Notes under the pieces: generated by a model
The model's database searches: none
What the model saw: the letters and a program-made list of their open reading frames with translations, nothing else
Told to the model about the DNA's origin: nothing
Part shown: piece by piece, positions 25,141-33,076 of the stretch
Numbering within the stretch: the first letter of the stretch is position 1
How the letters are laid out: every line of letters begins with the position of its first letter
Program-made: the position numbers and the translations under genes
Source: Marmoricola sp.
GTDB taxonomy: Bacteria; Actinomycetota; Actinomycetes; Propionibacteriales; Nocardioidaceae
Assembly: GCA_025964795.1 (NCBI GenBank)
Contig: JAOPYC010000128.1
Coordinates: 1-37,945 of the forward strand
Direction of reading: 5' to 3'
DNA: 37,945 bases

Positions 25141-28100
25141 TCAGGGGTTGGGGGTGAAGGTGAGGACGAGGCGTGGCTTGGAGGTGGCGGAGGTGTTGTT
25201 GGTCGACCAGAGCCGCAGGTTGTCCACGCCGCCGTCGCTGAGTCGCAGGGTGATGGTGCTGGCCAGCCGGGAGGTGAGGACGCTGGTGTCGGCGCCGGTG
25301 CTGTAGACCGTGTTGAGCGCGGTGGTGCCGCCCAGCTGTGCCAGCAGGGTTCCGGTGCCGGTGGGCCGGTTGGTCCAGTTCAGCGTGGTCTCGGACCAGG
25401 TGGCGTTGTCGAGCACCCGGAGCTCCGTGGTGTCGGTGCTGGCCGCGGTGGTGTCGTCGGAGGTCCGCACCATCAGGGTCGCCGAGGTCAGGGTCGTGCC
25501 TGCGGGTGCGGCCGGGAGCGCGAACTTCAGGAACGACTCGCTGGCCCCGGTGGTCCCGCCCTTGGCCGAGAGCTGGTTGGTGGTGGCGTAGTTGGTGCCG
25601 GGGGCGGCCTGGGCGGTCATGGCGTCCTCGGTGGCGTTCAGGGTGAACGTGACCGGCTGGGCCGGTGCCGGGGGCGCTGCCACGGTGGCGGTGGCGGGGG
25701 CCGAGGCGGCACTGGTGTTGCCGGCCCCGTCGACTGCGATCACCTTGTAGTAGTAGGTCCCTGCCGCGAGGTTGGTGTTGGTGTAGGTCACGGTGTTCCC
25801 CGCGACCTCACCGACCTTGGTCGCATCCGAGGCCACGAACCCCGAGGTCGTGCCGCGGTAGACCCGGTAGCCGGTCACCGCCACGTTGTCCGTGGCAGCC
25901 GACCAGTCCACCTTCACACTCTGGTTCGTCACCGCAGCGGTGACCGTTGCCGGAGTCGTCGGCGCCTGGGAGTCTCCGACCACCGCGGTGGCCGAGGTGG
26001 ACGGGTCACTGGCGTTGCCGGCGGCGTCCCTGGCCACGACCTTGTAGTAGTAGGTCCCCATCGCGACGTTCGGGTCCGAGAACGAGTTCGTGCTGCTCGT
26101 CCCGATGCTGGAGGGCGGTGCCGGGGTGAAGTCGGCGGTGGTGCCGCGGTAGACGGTGTAGCCGGTGACCCCGACGTTGTCCGTCGAGGCGCTCCAGGCC
26201 ACGTTCACCGCGCCGTTGCTCGGCGTGGCGGTCACGTTGGCTGGCTGCGTGGGCGGCGTGGTGTCGGCCACGGTGACCGCGTAGGCGTCGGACGCGTCGC
26301 TGGCGTTGCCGGTGCCGTCGACGGCGACGACCCGGTAGTAGTAGGTGCCGGCAGGGGCCGTCTGGGTGAAGGTGGTGCCGGTCACGGTGCTGACCAGGTT
26401 CGCGTCCGAGGGCGTGAACGTGGCGCTCGAGCCGCGGTAGACCCGGTAGCCGGTGACAGCCACGTTGTCCGTCGAGGCCGTCCAGCTGAGGGTGATGGTG
26501 CTTCCCGTCGCGCCGCCGCTGAGGCCGGCGGGCTTGGTCGGTGCCTCGACGTCCGCGACGCCGATCCCGTAGTGCTGGGCGACGGTGTCGGAGGAGAGCA
26601 CGGTCGGGTAGATCGCGAGCTCGTCGACGGCCCCGTTGAAGTAGGAGCTCGACGGAGCGTCGGGCCAGCCGTTGAGGTTGCCACCACCGAGGCGCCAGTA
26701 ACCGTCGCTCGTGGCTGCCGTCGTCGTGGAGTTGGAGCCGATCAGGCTGCCGTCGAGGTACACCTTGGTGCCGTCACTGCCCAGCGTGGCGACGGCGTGG
26801 TGCCACTTGCCGTCGTTGTAGGACTTCGGGCTCTTGATCGCCGAGATGGCGCCGTTGTAGGTGCCGAAGGTCAGGCGCCCGTCGTTGCTCATGTAGAGCT
26901 GCTTGTCGTAGGTGCCGCCGTTGCCGGTCGCGGTGTTCTCGAACCCGAGGATCTTGCCTCCGGTGGTCGTCGTCGTGTTGAACCACACCTCGGCCGAGAA
27001 CGTGCTGGTGGCGGTGACGGTGCGCTGCGTGGCGATGCCACCCTGGGAGGTGCCCGAGGTGCGGGCCGCCAGGTTGCCGGTCACCGCGCCGCTCACGCCA
27101 CGCTGGACCGCGGACCCGTAGGTCCCCGGGTTCGAGCCGAAGAAGCTGGAGTCGCCCGCAGCCCCGCTCGTCTCGTTGAGGCGCCAGTAGAGGCTCGGGT
27201 CCGCGTTGTAGACGGCTGCGCCGTAGGAGTCCGTGGGTCGGGGGTTCACCGCCAGCGTGCGACCGGCGGCCTGGTAGTGACCCGCGACCGTGCGAGCGCT
27301 CAGGACCGAGGAGTAGACGGCGGTCTCGTCGATCAGGCCGGCGAAGAAGTTGCTCGAGGGCCGGTTGGGCCAGCTGCCGATCTGGTCGCCACCGACGTGC
27401 CACACGCCCCGGAAGGCCTGCGAGCCGGACACCGCGTTGGCGCCGACGAGCCGGCCGTCGACGTAGAGGCTCATCCCGCCGGCGCCCTGGGTGCCGACGA
27501 GGTGGTGCCACTGGTTGTCGTTGAGGGCGGACGGGGTGCGCAGGGTGGTGGTGCTGCCGTTGTAGGCACCGAACCGGACGAAGCCCGTGTTCTCCATGTA
27601 GAGCTGGCGGTCGTAGCTGCCGCTCAGCGCAGTGTTGCCGTTGGCGGAGTTGGGCCGGCCGTTGCCGTAGCCGATGATCTTGCCGCCGCGATTGGTGTTG
27701 GTCTTGATCCACGTCTCGACGGAGTACGTCGTCGGCCCCATGGCGTACTCGTCGCTCCAGACGTAGTCGTCGGCGCCGTCGAAGCTGAGGGAGCCGGATC
27801 CGTCGGCCACCGGAGAGTCGGTGGACGACGCCACGCCCTGGGCGGCCTGACCGCTCAGGCGACGGGTGTCGGACGACGCCGCCCCGGAGTCCTGGACCCA
27901 GGTGCCGCTGGTCCGGGAGCTCCAATCGAGGATCGGGTGGTCGCTGCGCACCGTGGAGGCGTAGCTCGGGGCCGCGGCGGTGGCGGTCGCACTCGCCAGG
28001 GCGGACTTCGCGTTGGTGTTGGTGCCGTCGCTCGCCTGCACCCGGTAGGAGTACGTCGTCCCCGGGGTGACGTTGGTGTCCACGAAGGTCACCTGCGGTC

Positions 28101-29505
28101 GCCTCCACCACACGGAGCTCGCCACACCGGTCCACACGGGCGCGACGGTGCCGCTGCGGAAGACCGAGTAGGTGATCTCGCTGTCGTCCGAGTCGACGAC
28201 CGTGCGCCACTTGACCTGGATGGTGCCGTCGGAGGTGGCCTCGGCCGCGGGAGCGACCACCGGGGGAGTGACGGTGTCGTCGGTCCCGAAGCGCGTCAGG
28301 CCCTGCTGGAGGACGCCGTTGATCTTGGTGAACTCGCCACCGACCCACAGGTAGTCCTTGCCGGTCGTCCGACCGGTGGCGACGACCAGCGCCCGCGGGC
28401 CGATGCCCTCACCGATGCCGTCGTTGGCCTGCGGGCCCCAGCCCAGCAGCTTGCCGCCGTCCGCGGTCTCGGCGTTCAGGTAGTTGCGCTTCCCGTCCTG
28501 GAAGCCGTCGATCGACGAGCAGTCGTGGGCGTGGCTTCCCGAGTACAGCGTCCCCTTGTAGAGGGCCAGGGCCTGGGTGGCGCCGAGGCAGGTGTCACGC
28601 CAGACCTGGTCGAGGGTGTCCCACGAGACCGCGAAGCGACCGTCGAAGACGCCGCCGCCGGTGCCCTCGTTGCCCACGTAGAAGCGCCCGTCGGTGCCGC
28701 TGATGATGGCCTGGGTGGTCGAGGTGGCGGGGATGAACCCGGTCGGGTAGGTACGCAGGTTGGCGCCCGAGACGCCGTCCACGACGGCGATCGAGTGGGA
28801 GTAGGTGCCGTTGACGTTGGCGAAGTTGCCGCCGATGGCCACCTTCGTGCCGTCGGGGGAGACCGCGATCGCCTTGCCGACGTTGTCGGCGTCGGCGACC
28901 CAGGGCAGCAGGGCGCCGGTGGCGGTGCTGACGGCTGCGAAGCGCAGTCGCTGCGAGGTGCCGACGGTCTTGAAGTCACCGCCGACGTAGAGGGTCGTGC
29001 CCTTGACGGCCAGCGCGCGGACCGTGGAGGAGAACTGCGGCGTGCGGAAGGCGGTCACCTTGCAGGTCGCGACGTCGATCGCGGCGACGCGGCTGACGCC
29101 GACCCCGGCCACGGAGCCGAACTCGCCACCGATGTAGACGGTCTTGCCGTCCTCCGAGGTGGTGATGGCGCGCACCGTCGAGGTGGCGCTGCCGAGGCTC
29201 AGCTGGCAGCTGTCGGGGGCGCCGGACTCGGCGTCGAGGATGGCCAGGCCGTTGACGGCGACCGGCGTCGCCGTACCGCCCTCCGGGGGCCGGAGCTGCG
29301 TGAACGTGCCGCCGGCGATGACCTTGCCCTGGGACTGGCCCACGGCCCAGACGATGCCGTCGGTCTGCCACGTGGAGGAGGCGCCGGACGAGAAGCTCAC
29401 CCCGGGCGAGAGGGCGGTGGCCGCGTTGAACGCCAGGCCGGACAGCGAGAGTGTCGAGACCGCGGCCAGAGCCACGAGCCGGCGAACAGAGACTGAGAAG
29501 CGCAC
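25141..29505 (-). CDS. giant secreted multidomain protein B (beta-propeller, FN3, LamG x2, FN3 x3, DNRLRE)
   Basis: This 1454-residue paralogue of giant protein A starts at GTG 29505, which has GAGG 6 nt upstream; upstream in-frame starts would precede the signal peptide with a non-conserved stretch. The signal peptide ends near ATALSPG. Propeller-like blades with (A/G)G-x-F motifs (about 35-420) are followed by FN3 (425-510), LamG (522-745), LamG (768-978), three FN3 domains (985-1272) and one DNRLRE domain (1281-1454) ending TFTPNP. Compared with A it lacks three FN3 domains and one DNRLRE domain. The domains suggest a glycan-binding or matrix protein outside the cell; no enzyme motif or anchor is seen. 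It is divergent from cytidylyltransferase B and convergent with GH71-B. Confidence 0.88.
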   Translation of the reverse strand: MRFSVSVRRLVALAAVSTLSLSGLAFNAATALSPGVSFSSGASSTWQTDGIVWAVGQSQGKVIAGGTFTQLRPPEGGTATPVAVNGLAILDAESGAPDSCQLSLGSATSTVRAITTSEDGKTVYIGGEFGSVAGVGVSRVAAIDVATCKVTAFRTPQFSSTVRALAVKGTTLYVGGDFKTVGTSQRLRFAAVSTATGALLPWVADADNVGKAIAVSPDGTKVAIGGNFANVNGTYSHSIAVVDGVSGANLRTYPTGFIPATSTTQAIISGTDGRFYVGNEGTGGGVFDGRFAVSWDTLDQVWRDTCLGATQALALYKGTLYSGSHAHDCSSIDGFQDGKRNYLNAETADGGKLLGWGPQANDGIGEGIGPRALVVATGRTTGKDYLWVGGEFTKINGVLQQGLTRFGTDDTVTPPVVAPAAEATSDGTIQVKWRTVVDSDDSEITYSVFRSGTVAPVWTGVASSVWWRRPQVTFVDTNVTPGTTYSYRVQASDGTNTNAKSALASATATAAAPSYASTVRSDHPILDWSSRTSGTWVQDSGAASSDTRRLSGQAAQGVASSTDSPVADGSGSLSFDGADDYVWSDEYAMGPTTYSVETWIKTNTNRGGKIIGYGNGRPNSANGNTALSGSYDRQLYMENTGFVRFGAYNGSTTTLRTPSALNDNQWHHLVGTQGAGGMSLYVDGRLVGANAVSGSQAFRGVWHVGGDQIGSWPNRPSSNFFAGLIDETAVYSSVLSARTVAGHYQAAGRTLAVNPRPTDSYGAAVYNADPSLYWRLNETSGAAGDSSFFGSNPGTYGSAVQRGVSGAVTGNLAARTSGTSQGGIATQRTVTATSTFSAEVWFNTTTTTGGKILGFENTATGNGGTYDKQLYMSNDGRLTFGTYNGAISAIKSPKSYNDGKWHHAVATLGSDGTKVYLDGSLIGSNSTTTAATSDGYWRLGGGNLNGWPDAPSSSYFNGAVDELAIYPTVLSSDTVAQHYGIGVADVEAPTKPAGLSGGATGSTITLSWTASTDNVAVTGYRVYRGSSATFTPSDANLVSTVTGTTFTQTAPAGTYYYRVVAVDGTGNASDASDAYAVTVADTTPPTQPANVTATPSNGAVNVAWSASTDNVGVTGYTVYRGTTADFTPAPPSSIGTSSTNSFSDPNVAMGTYYYKVVARDAAGNASDPSTSATAVVGDSQAPTTPATVTAAVTNQSVKVDWSAATDNVAVTGYRVYRGTTSGFVASDATKVGEVAGNTVTYTNTNLAAGTYYYKVIAVDGAGNTSAASAPATATVAAPPAPAQPVTFTLNATEDAMTAQAAPGTNYATTNQLSAKGGTTGASESFLKFALPAAPAGTTLTSATLMVRTSDDTTAASTDTTELRVLDNATWSETTLNWTNRPTGTGTLLAQLGGTTALNTVYSTGADTSVLTSRLASTITLRLSDGGVDNLRLWSTNNTSATSKPRLVLTFTPNP

Positions 29506-29735
29506 GCTTAACCTCGATGTGTCATGGCCCGAGGGCCCCCCGTAACGTACTAACTGGACACATGGTGCAACCTGCAGCAATGGTTGGAAAACCGTCGAAG
29601 TCGCAGGTCTAGTCCTGTCCGTCAGGCACGTCTCGGAATGCAGGAACCTCGCTAGCATTGCCGACGGACAGATCACGGGGGATTTGAGATGAGTTGGGAC
29701 AAACAGATCAGGGTTGACGCCTCAGAGGTGCGCCC
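29506..29735. promoter_or_regulatory. divergent promoter region, copy B of the duplicated set
   Basis: This 230-nt region separates giant protein B (minus) from cytidylyltransferase B (plus), the same length as the equivalent region of copy A. TAGCAT (29653-29658) is a candidate -10 for the rightward transcript. GGACA or its inverse occurs four times (29556-29560, 29616-29620, 29666-29670, 29697-29701). AGGTCTAG is shared with the copy A region. A 16-codon upstream ORF fills its right end. Confidence 0.45.
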
Positions 29736-29739
29736 GTGA
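29689..29739 (+). CDS. 16-codon upstream ORF coupled to cytidylyltransferase B
   Basis: ATG 29689 is preceded by GGGGGA at a spacing of about 7 nt. It opens a 16-codon frame (MSWDKQIRVDASEVRP) whose TGA overlaps the GTG start of the cytidylyltransferase by 4 nt (GTGA). A good ribosome-binding site and an exact overlap suggest translational coupling or a leader peptide. The peptide resembles nothing I know, and the upstream region of copy A has no clear counterpart. Confidence 0.45.
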   Translation: MSWDKQIRVDASEVRP

Positions 29740-30194
29740 CGCTGCACGACCGATCTTATGAGGTCGGCTACGCATCAGGTGTCTACGACATGTTCCACGT
29801 CGGTCACCTCAACCTCCTGCGCCGGGCGCGCGAGCACTGCCGGCTGCTGGTCGTCGGCGTCGCGTCCGACGAGTACGTCGAGGCCCTCAAGGGCGCCCGG
29901 CCGGTGATCCCGCTCAGCGAACGCCTGGACATCATTTCCTCGCTGCGCATCGTCGACGAGGTGATCGTCGACGCCTCCTCGGACAAGAAGCTCGCCTGGC
30001 AGACGCGCCGTTTCGACGTCATCTTCAAGGGCGACGACTGGAAGGACACCGCGAAGGGTGTCCAGCTCGAGAGCGACATGCGCGTGCTCGGCGTCGACGT
30101 GCGGTACTTCCCGTACACCTTCCACACCTCGAGCACCCTGCTGCGGTCCTACATCTCGGGCCAGAGCGCGCCGCTCGACCAGCGAGCCGGCTGA
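29736..30194 (+). CDS. TagD-like cytidylyltransferase B
   Basis: This 152-residue paralogue of the protein at 15964-16410 has the same motifs: GYASGVYDMFHVGHLNLL with HVGH, FKGDDW, and FHTSSTLLRSYISG near the end. The family joins CTP to a phosphorylated alcohol such as glycerol 3-phosphate. It differs from copy A at the termini (MTLHDRS start, SAPLDQRAG tail). The GTG start has AGAGG about 7 nt upstream and overlaps the stop of the 16-codon upstream ORF. Two near-equivalent cytidylyltransferases, each beside a giant surface protein, imply either a double dose of one CDP-alcohol or two related substrates; the sequence does not say which. Confidence 0.85.
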   Translation: MTLHDRSYEVGYASGVYDMFHVGHLNLLRRAREHCRLLVVGVASDEYVEALKGARPVIPLSERLDIISSLRIVDEVIVDASSDKKLAWQTRRFDVIFKGDDWKDTAKGVQLESDMRVLGVDVRYFPYTFHTSSTLLRSYISGQSAPLDQRAG

Positions 30195-30218
30195 ACTCTC
30201 CACCGGTCGTACGGGCGG

Positions 30219-30247
30219 TTCCGGCAACCTCACCGCTGCGACATACT
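30219..30247 (+). promoter_or_regulatory. candidate leaderless promoter of ppk2
   Basis: CATACT (30242-30247) ends 7 nt before ATG 30255, matching the spacing seen at the other leaderless starts here. TTCCGG (30219-30224), 17 nt further upstream, is a weak -35. There is no Shine-Dalgarno sequence before the start codon. Confidence 0.4.
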
Positions 30248-30254
30248 CGCCTGC

Positions 30255-31106
30255 ATGACCTACGCCGTCACCGAAAAGCTCCGGCTCGCCCCGGGGGCCG
30301 TGAGCCTCGCCGACCACGATCCCGCGGGCACCCCGGGCGCGGATGACAAGAAGACGCTCGTCGACGCGCTCGCCGGCATCGGTGACGAGCTGGCCGAGCT
30401 GCAGGAGCGGATGGCCGCCGAGGCGTACGTCGGAGGGCGTCGCCGCGTCCTCGTGGTGCTCCAGGGCATGGACACCGCGGGCAAGGGCGGGATCATCGAC
30501 CACGTGCTCGGCCTGCTCAGCCCCAACGGCCTGCGGGTGACCTCGTTCAAGAAGCCGACCGAGGAGGAGCTGGCCCACGACTTCCTGTGGCGGGTGGACA
30601 AGGGGCTGCCCGACGCCGGGATGGTCGCGGTCTTCGACCGGTCCCACTACGAGGACGTGCTCGTGGGTCGGGTGCACGAGCTCGCCGACGAGGCCGAGAT
30701 CGAGCGCCGCTACGGCGCCATCAACGAGTGGGAGAAGGCGCTGGTCGACGGCGGGACCGTGGTCCTGAAGTGCTTCCTGCACGTCTCGGCCGAGGAGCAG
30801 CGCCAGCGGCTGCTCGCGCGGCTGGACGACCCCGCCAAGCAGTGGAAGTTCAAGCCCGGCGACGTCGACGAGCGGGGCCGGTGGCGCGACTACGAGAAGG
30901 CCTACGAGATCGCCCTCGAGCGCTGCAACACCGACGCCGCACCGTGGTACGTCATCCCGAGCGACCACAAGAAGTACCGCAACTGGGCCGTGGGCCAGCT
31001 GCTCCTGGAGGCGCTGCACGGCATGGACCCGCAGTGGCCGGCCCCCGACTACGACGTCGCGGAGCAGCGGGCCCGGCTCGAGGAGAGCTCGCAGGAGACC
31101 AGTTGA
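30255..31106 (+). CDS. ppk2: polyphosphate kinase 2 family protein
   Basis: This 283-residue protein has the PPK2 P-loop GMDTAGKGG (71-79), the lid-side Walker B region VFDRSHYEDVLV (126-137), and the downstream basic/aromatic segment KQWKFKPGDVDERGRW typical of the family. PPK2 enzymes use polyphosphate to phosphorylate nucleotides (AMP, ADP or GDP depending on class); length and motifs fit a single-domain enzyme, but the nucleotide class cannot be fixed by eye. It is cytoplasmic. Its TGA overlaps the TTG start of the HipA-like kinase by 4 nt, and that gene overlaps a DUF3037 gene, so the three form one tightly coupled operon. The mRNA is probably leaderless. Confidence 0.93.
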   Translation: MTYAVTEKLRLAPGAVSLADHDPAGTPGADDKKTLVDALAGIGDELAELQERMAAEAYVGGRRRVLVVLQGMDTAGKGGIIDHVLGLLSPNGLRVTSFKKPTEEELAHDFLWRVDKGLPDAGMVAVFDRSHYEDVLVGRVHELADEAEIERRYGAINEWEKALVDGGTVVLKCFLHVSAEEQRQRLLARLDDPAKQWKFKPGDVDERGRWRDYEKAYEIALERCNTDAAPWYVIPSDHKKYRNWAVGQLLLEALHGMDPQWPAPDYDVAEQRARLEESSQETS

Positions 31107-31870
31107 GGCAGGTGCGCGCGACCCGCTACGTCACGCCGTTGCGGGAGGGCGGCTCGCTGCCCGGCGTCATCGAGGCCGACGACCTCGGCATCTACGTGTG
31201 CAAGTTCCGCGGAGCTGGCCAGGGGCTCCGGGTGCTGGTCGCCGAGGTGGTGGTGGTCGGGGTGGCCCGGCTGGTCGACGTACCCGTCCCCGACCTGGTC
31301 AGCGTCGACCTAGCCCCCGAGATCGGCCGCTACGAGGCCGACCAGGAGGTCCAGGACCTGCTCAACCGCAGCCTGGGGGTCAACCTGGGGGTCGACCTGC
31401 TGCCAGGGGCCTTCGGCTACGACAGCTCCTACGTGCCCGACCGCGAGCTCGCCGGGCGGATCCTGTGGCTCGACGCCCTGTGCGCCAACGTCGACCGCTC
31501 GTGGCGCAACCCCAACCTGCTCATCTGGCGCGGTGACCTGTTCGCGATCGACCACGGCGCGGCGCTCTACTTCCACCACGCCTGGCCCGGAGGCGGCGGG
31601 GCTCCGGAGCGGTTCGCCGCCCAGCCGTTCGACGTCAGCGAGCACATCATGGGTCGCTACGCCGCCGAGGCCGCGGCCCAGGACGAGGACCTCGCCTCCC
31701 GGGTGACGGCCGAGGCGCTGCAGGCTGTGGTGGCCGAGGTGCCCGACGAGTGGCTCGAGCCCGTGCCGGGAGCGGAGACATCGGAGGCCCTGCGCCAGCG
31801 CTACGTCGACTACCTGCTGGCCCGGGTGGCGTCCCCGCGGGCCTGGCTGCCGGTCGTGGAGAGCGCATGA
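31103..31870 (+). CDS. HipA-like kinase domain protein
   Basis: This 255-residue protein starts at TTG 31103, with AGGAG 5 nt upstream and a 4-nt overlap with ppk2; GTG 31112 is the alternative. It resembles a compact HipA-type kinase. YVCKFRG holds the ATP-binding Lys (K34), CANVDRSWRNPNLL the catalytic Asp and Asn (D131, N136/N138), and LFAIDHG the metal-binding Asp (D150). At 255 residues it is much shorter than E. coli HipA (about 440) and lacks its N-terminal subdomain. HipA kinases phosphorylate proteins such as a glutamyl-tRNA synthetase, but no target can be inferred here and no HipB-type DNA-binding antitoxin is next to it. The partner is a DUF3037 protein encoded with a 4-nt overlap. 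Confidence 0.8.
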   Translation: MRQVRATRYVTPLREGGSLPGVIEADDLGIYVCKFRGAGQGLRVLVAEVVVVGVARLVDVPVPDLVSVDLAPEIGRYEADQEVQDLLNRSLGVNLGVDLLPGAFGYDSSYVPDRELAGRILWLDALCANVDRSWRNPNLLIWRGDLFAIDHGAALYFHHAWPGGGGAPERFAAQPFDVSEHIMGRYAAEAAAQDEDLASRVTAEALQAVVAEVPDEWLEPVPGAETSEALRQRYVDYLLARVASPRAWLPVVESA

Positions 31871-32277
31871 ACGGCTACCAGTACGTCGCCCTGCGCTGCG
31901 TGCCACGCGTCGACCGCGAGGAGTTCGTCAACGTCGGGGTGGTGCTCTACTGCCAGGCGGTGGACTTCCTGGGCTCCGCCTCCCGGCTCGACGAGGCCCG
32001 GCTGCGCTCCCTGGACCCAGACGTCGACGTCGAGGCGGTCCGGCACGCGCTGGCGGCGGTGGAGCTGGTGTGCCGGGGCGAGGCGCACGTCGGGTTCGGG
32101 GTCGGCTCGCGGGCCACGGCGTACGGCGTCCGCGAGGGCACTGACGACCAGAGCAGCCGGTTCGGCTTCCTGCGGGCGCCGCGCAGCACCGTCGTCCAGC
32201 CCGGACCGGTGCACGGCGGTCTCACGGACGACCCCGCAGCCGAGCTGCAGCGGCTGCTGGAGCGCCTGGTCAGCTGA
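31867..32277 (+). CDS. DUF3037 family protein
   Basis: This 136-residue protein starts at ATG 31867, overlapping the HipA-like stop as ATGA. The N-terminal YQYVALRCVPRVDREEFVNVGVVLYC is the family-defining segment of DUF3037. The C-terminus contains FGFLRAPRSTVVQPGPVHGGLTDDP, the usual conserved end. DUF3037 genes are repeatedly found next to HipA-like kinase genes, so the protein may regulate the kinase or be its substrate; its biochemical role is unknown. It is the last gene of the ppk2 operon and converges on the chelatase gene with 9 nt between stops, leaving no clear terminator. Confidence 0.85.
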   Translation: MNGYQYVALRCVPRVDREEFVNVGVVLYCQAVDFLGSASRLDEARLRSLDPDVDVEAVRHALAAVELVCRGEAHVGFGVGSRATAYGVREGTDDQSSRFGFLRAPRSTVVQPGPVHGGLTDDPAAELQRLLERLVS

Positions 32278-32286
32278 GCGCGGTCC

Positions 32287-33030
32287 TCAGACCGGCACCA
32301 GCTCCACGGCCCCCACGGCGTAGCGGGCCAGGATGGTCCGGGCCAGCTCCGGGTCGCAGCCCAGCGGCTCCGACACGGCGACGGCGCCGGCCTCCAGGGC
32401 CAGCTCCGCGGCCCGGTCGGGCAGGAAGCCCGGCGCCAGGAACATCGAGGCGACGGCGACGTGCCGGCGACCCTCGGCGCGGAACGCGCGCACGGCCTCA
32501 CCGGTGGCCGGGGGAGAGGCCGACGCGAACGCAGCGGTGACGGGCAGCTTGTGCCGGGCGCCCCAGACGCGCGCCAGCCGGGCGACCGCCTGGTTGGCGA
32601 GCGGGTCGGAGGACCCGGCCGCGGCGAGCACGAGGGCGTCGAGCTCACGGACCCGGGCGTTGCTGAGCGCCTCGCGCAGCCGACGGTCGAGCACCTCGAG
32701 GAAGCGCGGCTCGAGCCCGAGGATGCCGCTCTGGCGGATCTGCAGGCCGGGGTGCCGCTCGGTGGCGAGCGCGACCGCGCGGGGGACGTCCACCTTGGCG
32801 TGGTAGGCCTCGCTGAGCAGCAGCGGGACCACCACGATCTCCTCGAAGCCGGCCTTGACCAGCTTGTCGACGACGTGCGGGAAGTCGGGCTTGGCCAGCT
32901 CGAGGAAGGCCGGCTCGATCCGCAGGTCGGGACGCATCTGGCGGGTCTCCGCGACCAGCGCCTTGATCGTCGCGGCCGAACGGGGGTCACGGCTGCCGTG
33001 GGCGAGGGCGATCAGTGCCGGAGCAGTCAT
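32287..33030 (-). CDS. sirohydrochlorin chelatase (CbiX/SirB family)
   Basis: This 247-residue protein has two tandem chelatase-like halves. LIALAHGSRDP near the N-terminus holds the metal-site His, and VVVPLLLSEAYHAKVDVP holds the second His of the first half; the second half has LVLAAAGSSDP and VASMFLAPGFLPDR. CbiX/SirB enzymes insert Fe2+ (or Co2+) into sirohydrochlorin. Its place directly downstream of the sulfite reductase, zinc-ribbon and APS reductase genes (46-nt gap after cysH) indicates that it makes the siroheme used by that sulfite reductase. AAGGGA lies about 9 nt before ATG 33030. Confidence 0.9.
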   Translation of the reverse strand: MTAPALIALAHGSRDPRSAATIKALVAETRQMRPDLRIEPAFLELAKPDFPHVVDKLVKAGFEEIVVVPLLLSEAYHAKVDVPRAVALATERHPGLQIRQSGILGLEPRFLEVLDRRLREALSNARVRELDALVLAAAGSSDPLANQAVARLARVWGARHKLPVTAAFASASPPATGEAVRAFRAEGRRHVAVASMFLAPGFLPDRAAELALEAGAVAVSEPLGCDPELARTILARYAVGAVELVPV

Positions 33031-33076
33031 GATCTGAATCCCTTCGTGCTCGTGTGAGGGGTGGGGCGGGGCGACG

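Noticed and set aside
25135..29496. A 1453-residue open frame on the plus strand, fully antisense to giant protein B
   Set aside because: It mirrors the coding frame of a very GC-rich gene. Its product is Gly/Ala/Val/Arg-rich without domain motifs, while the minus-strand frame has signal peptide, propeller, LamG, FN3 and DNRLRE domains.
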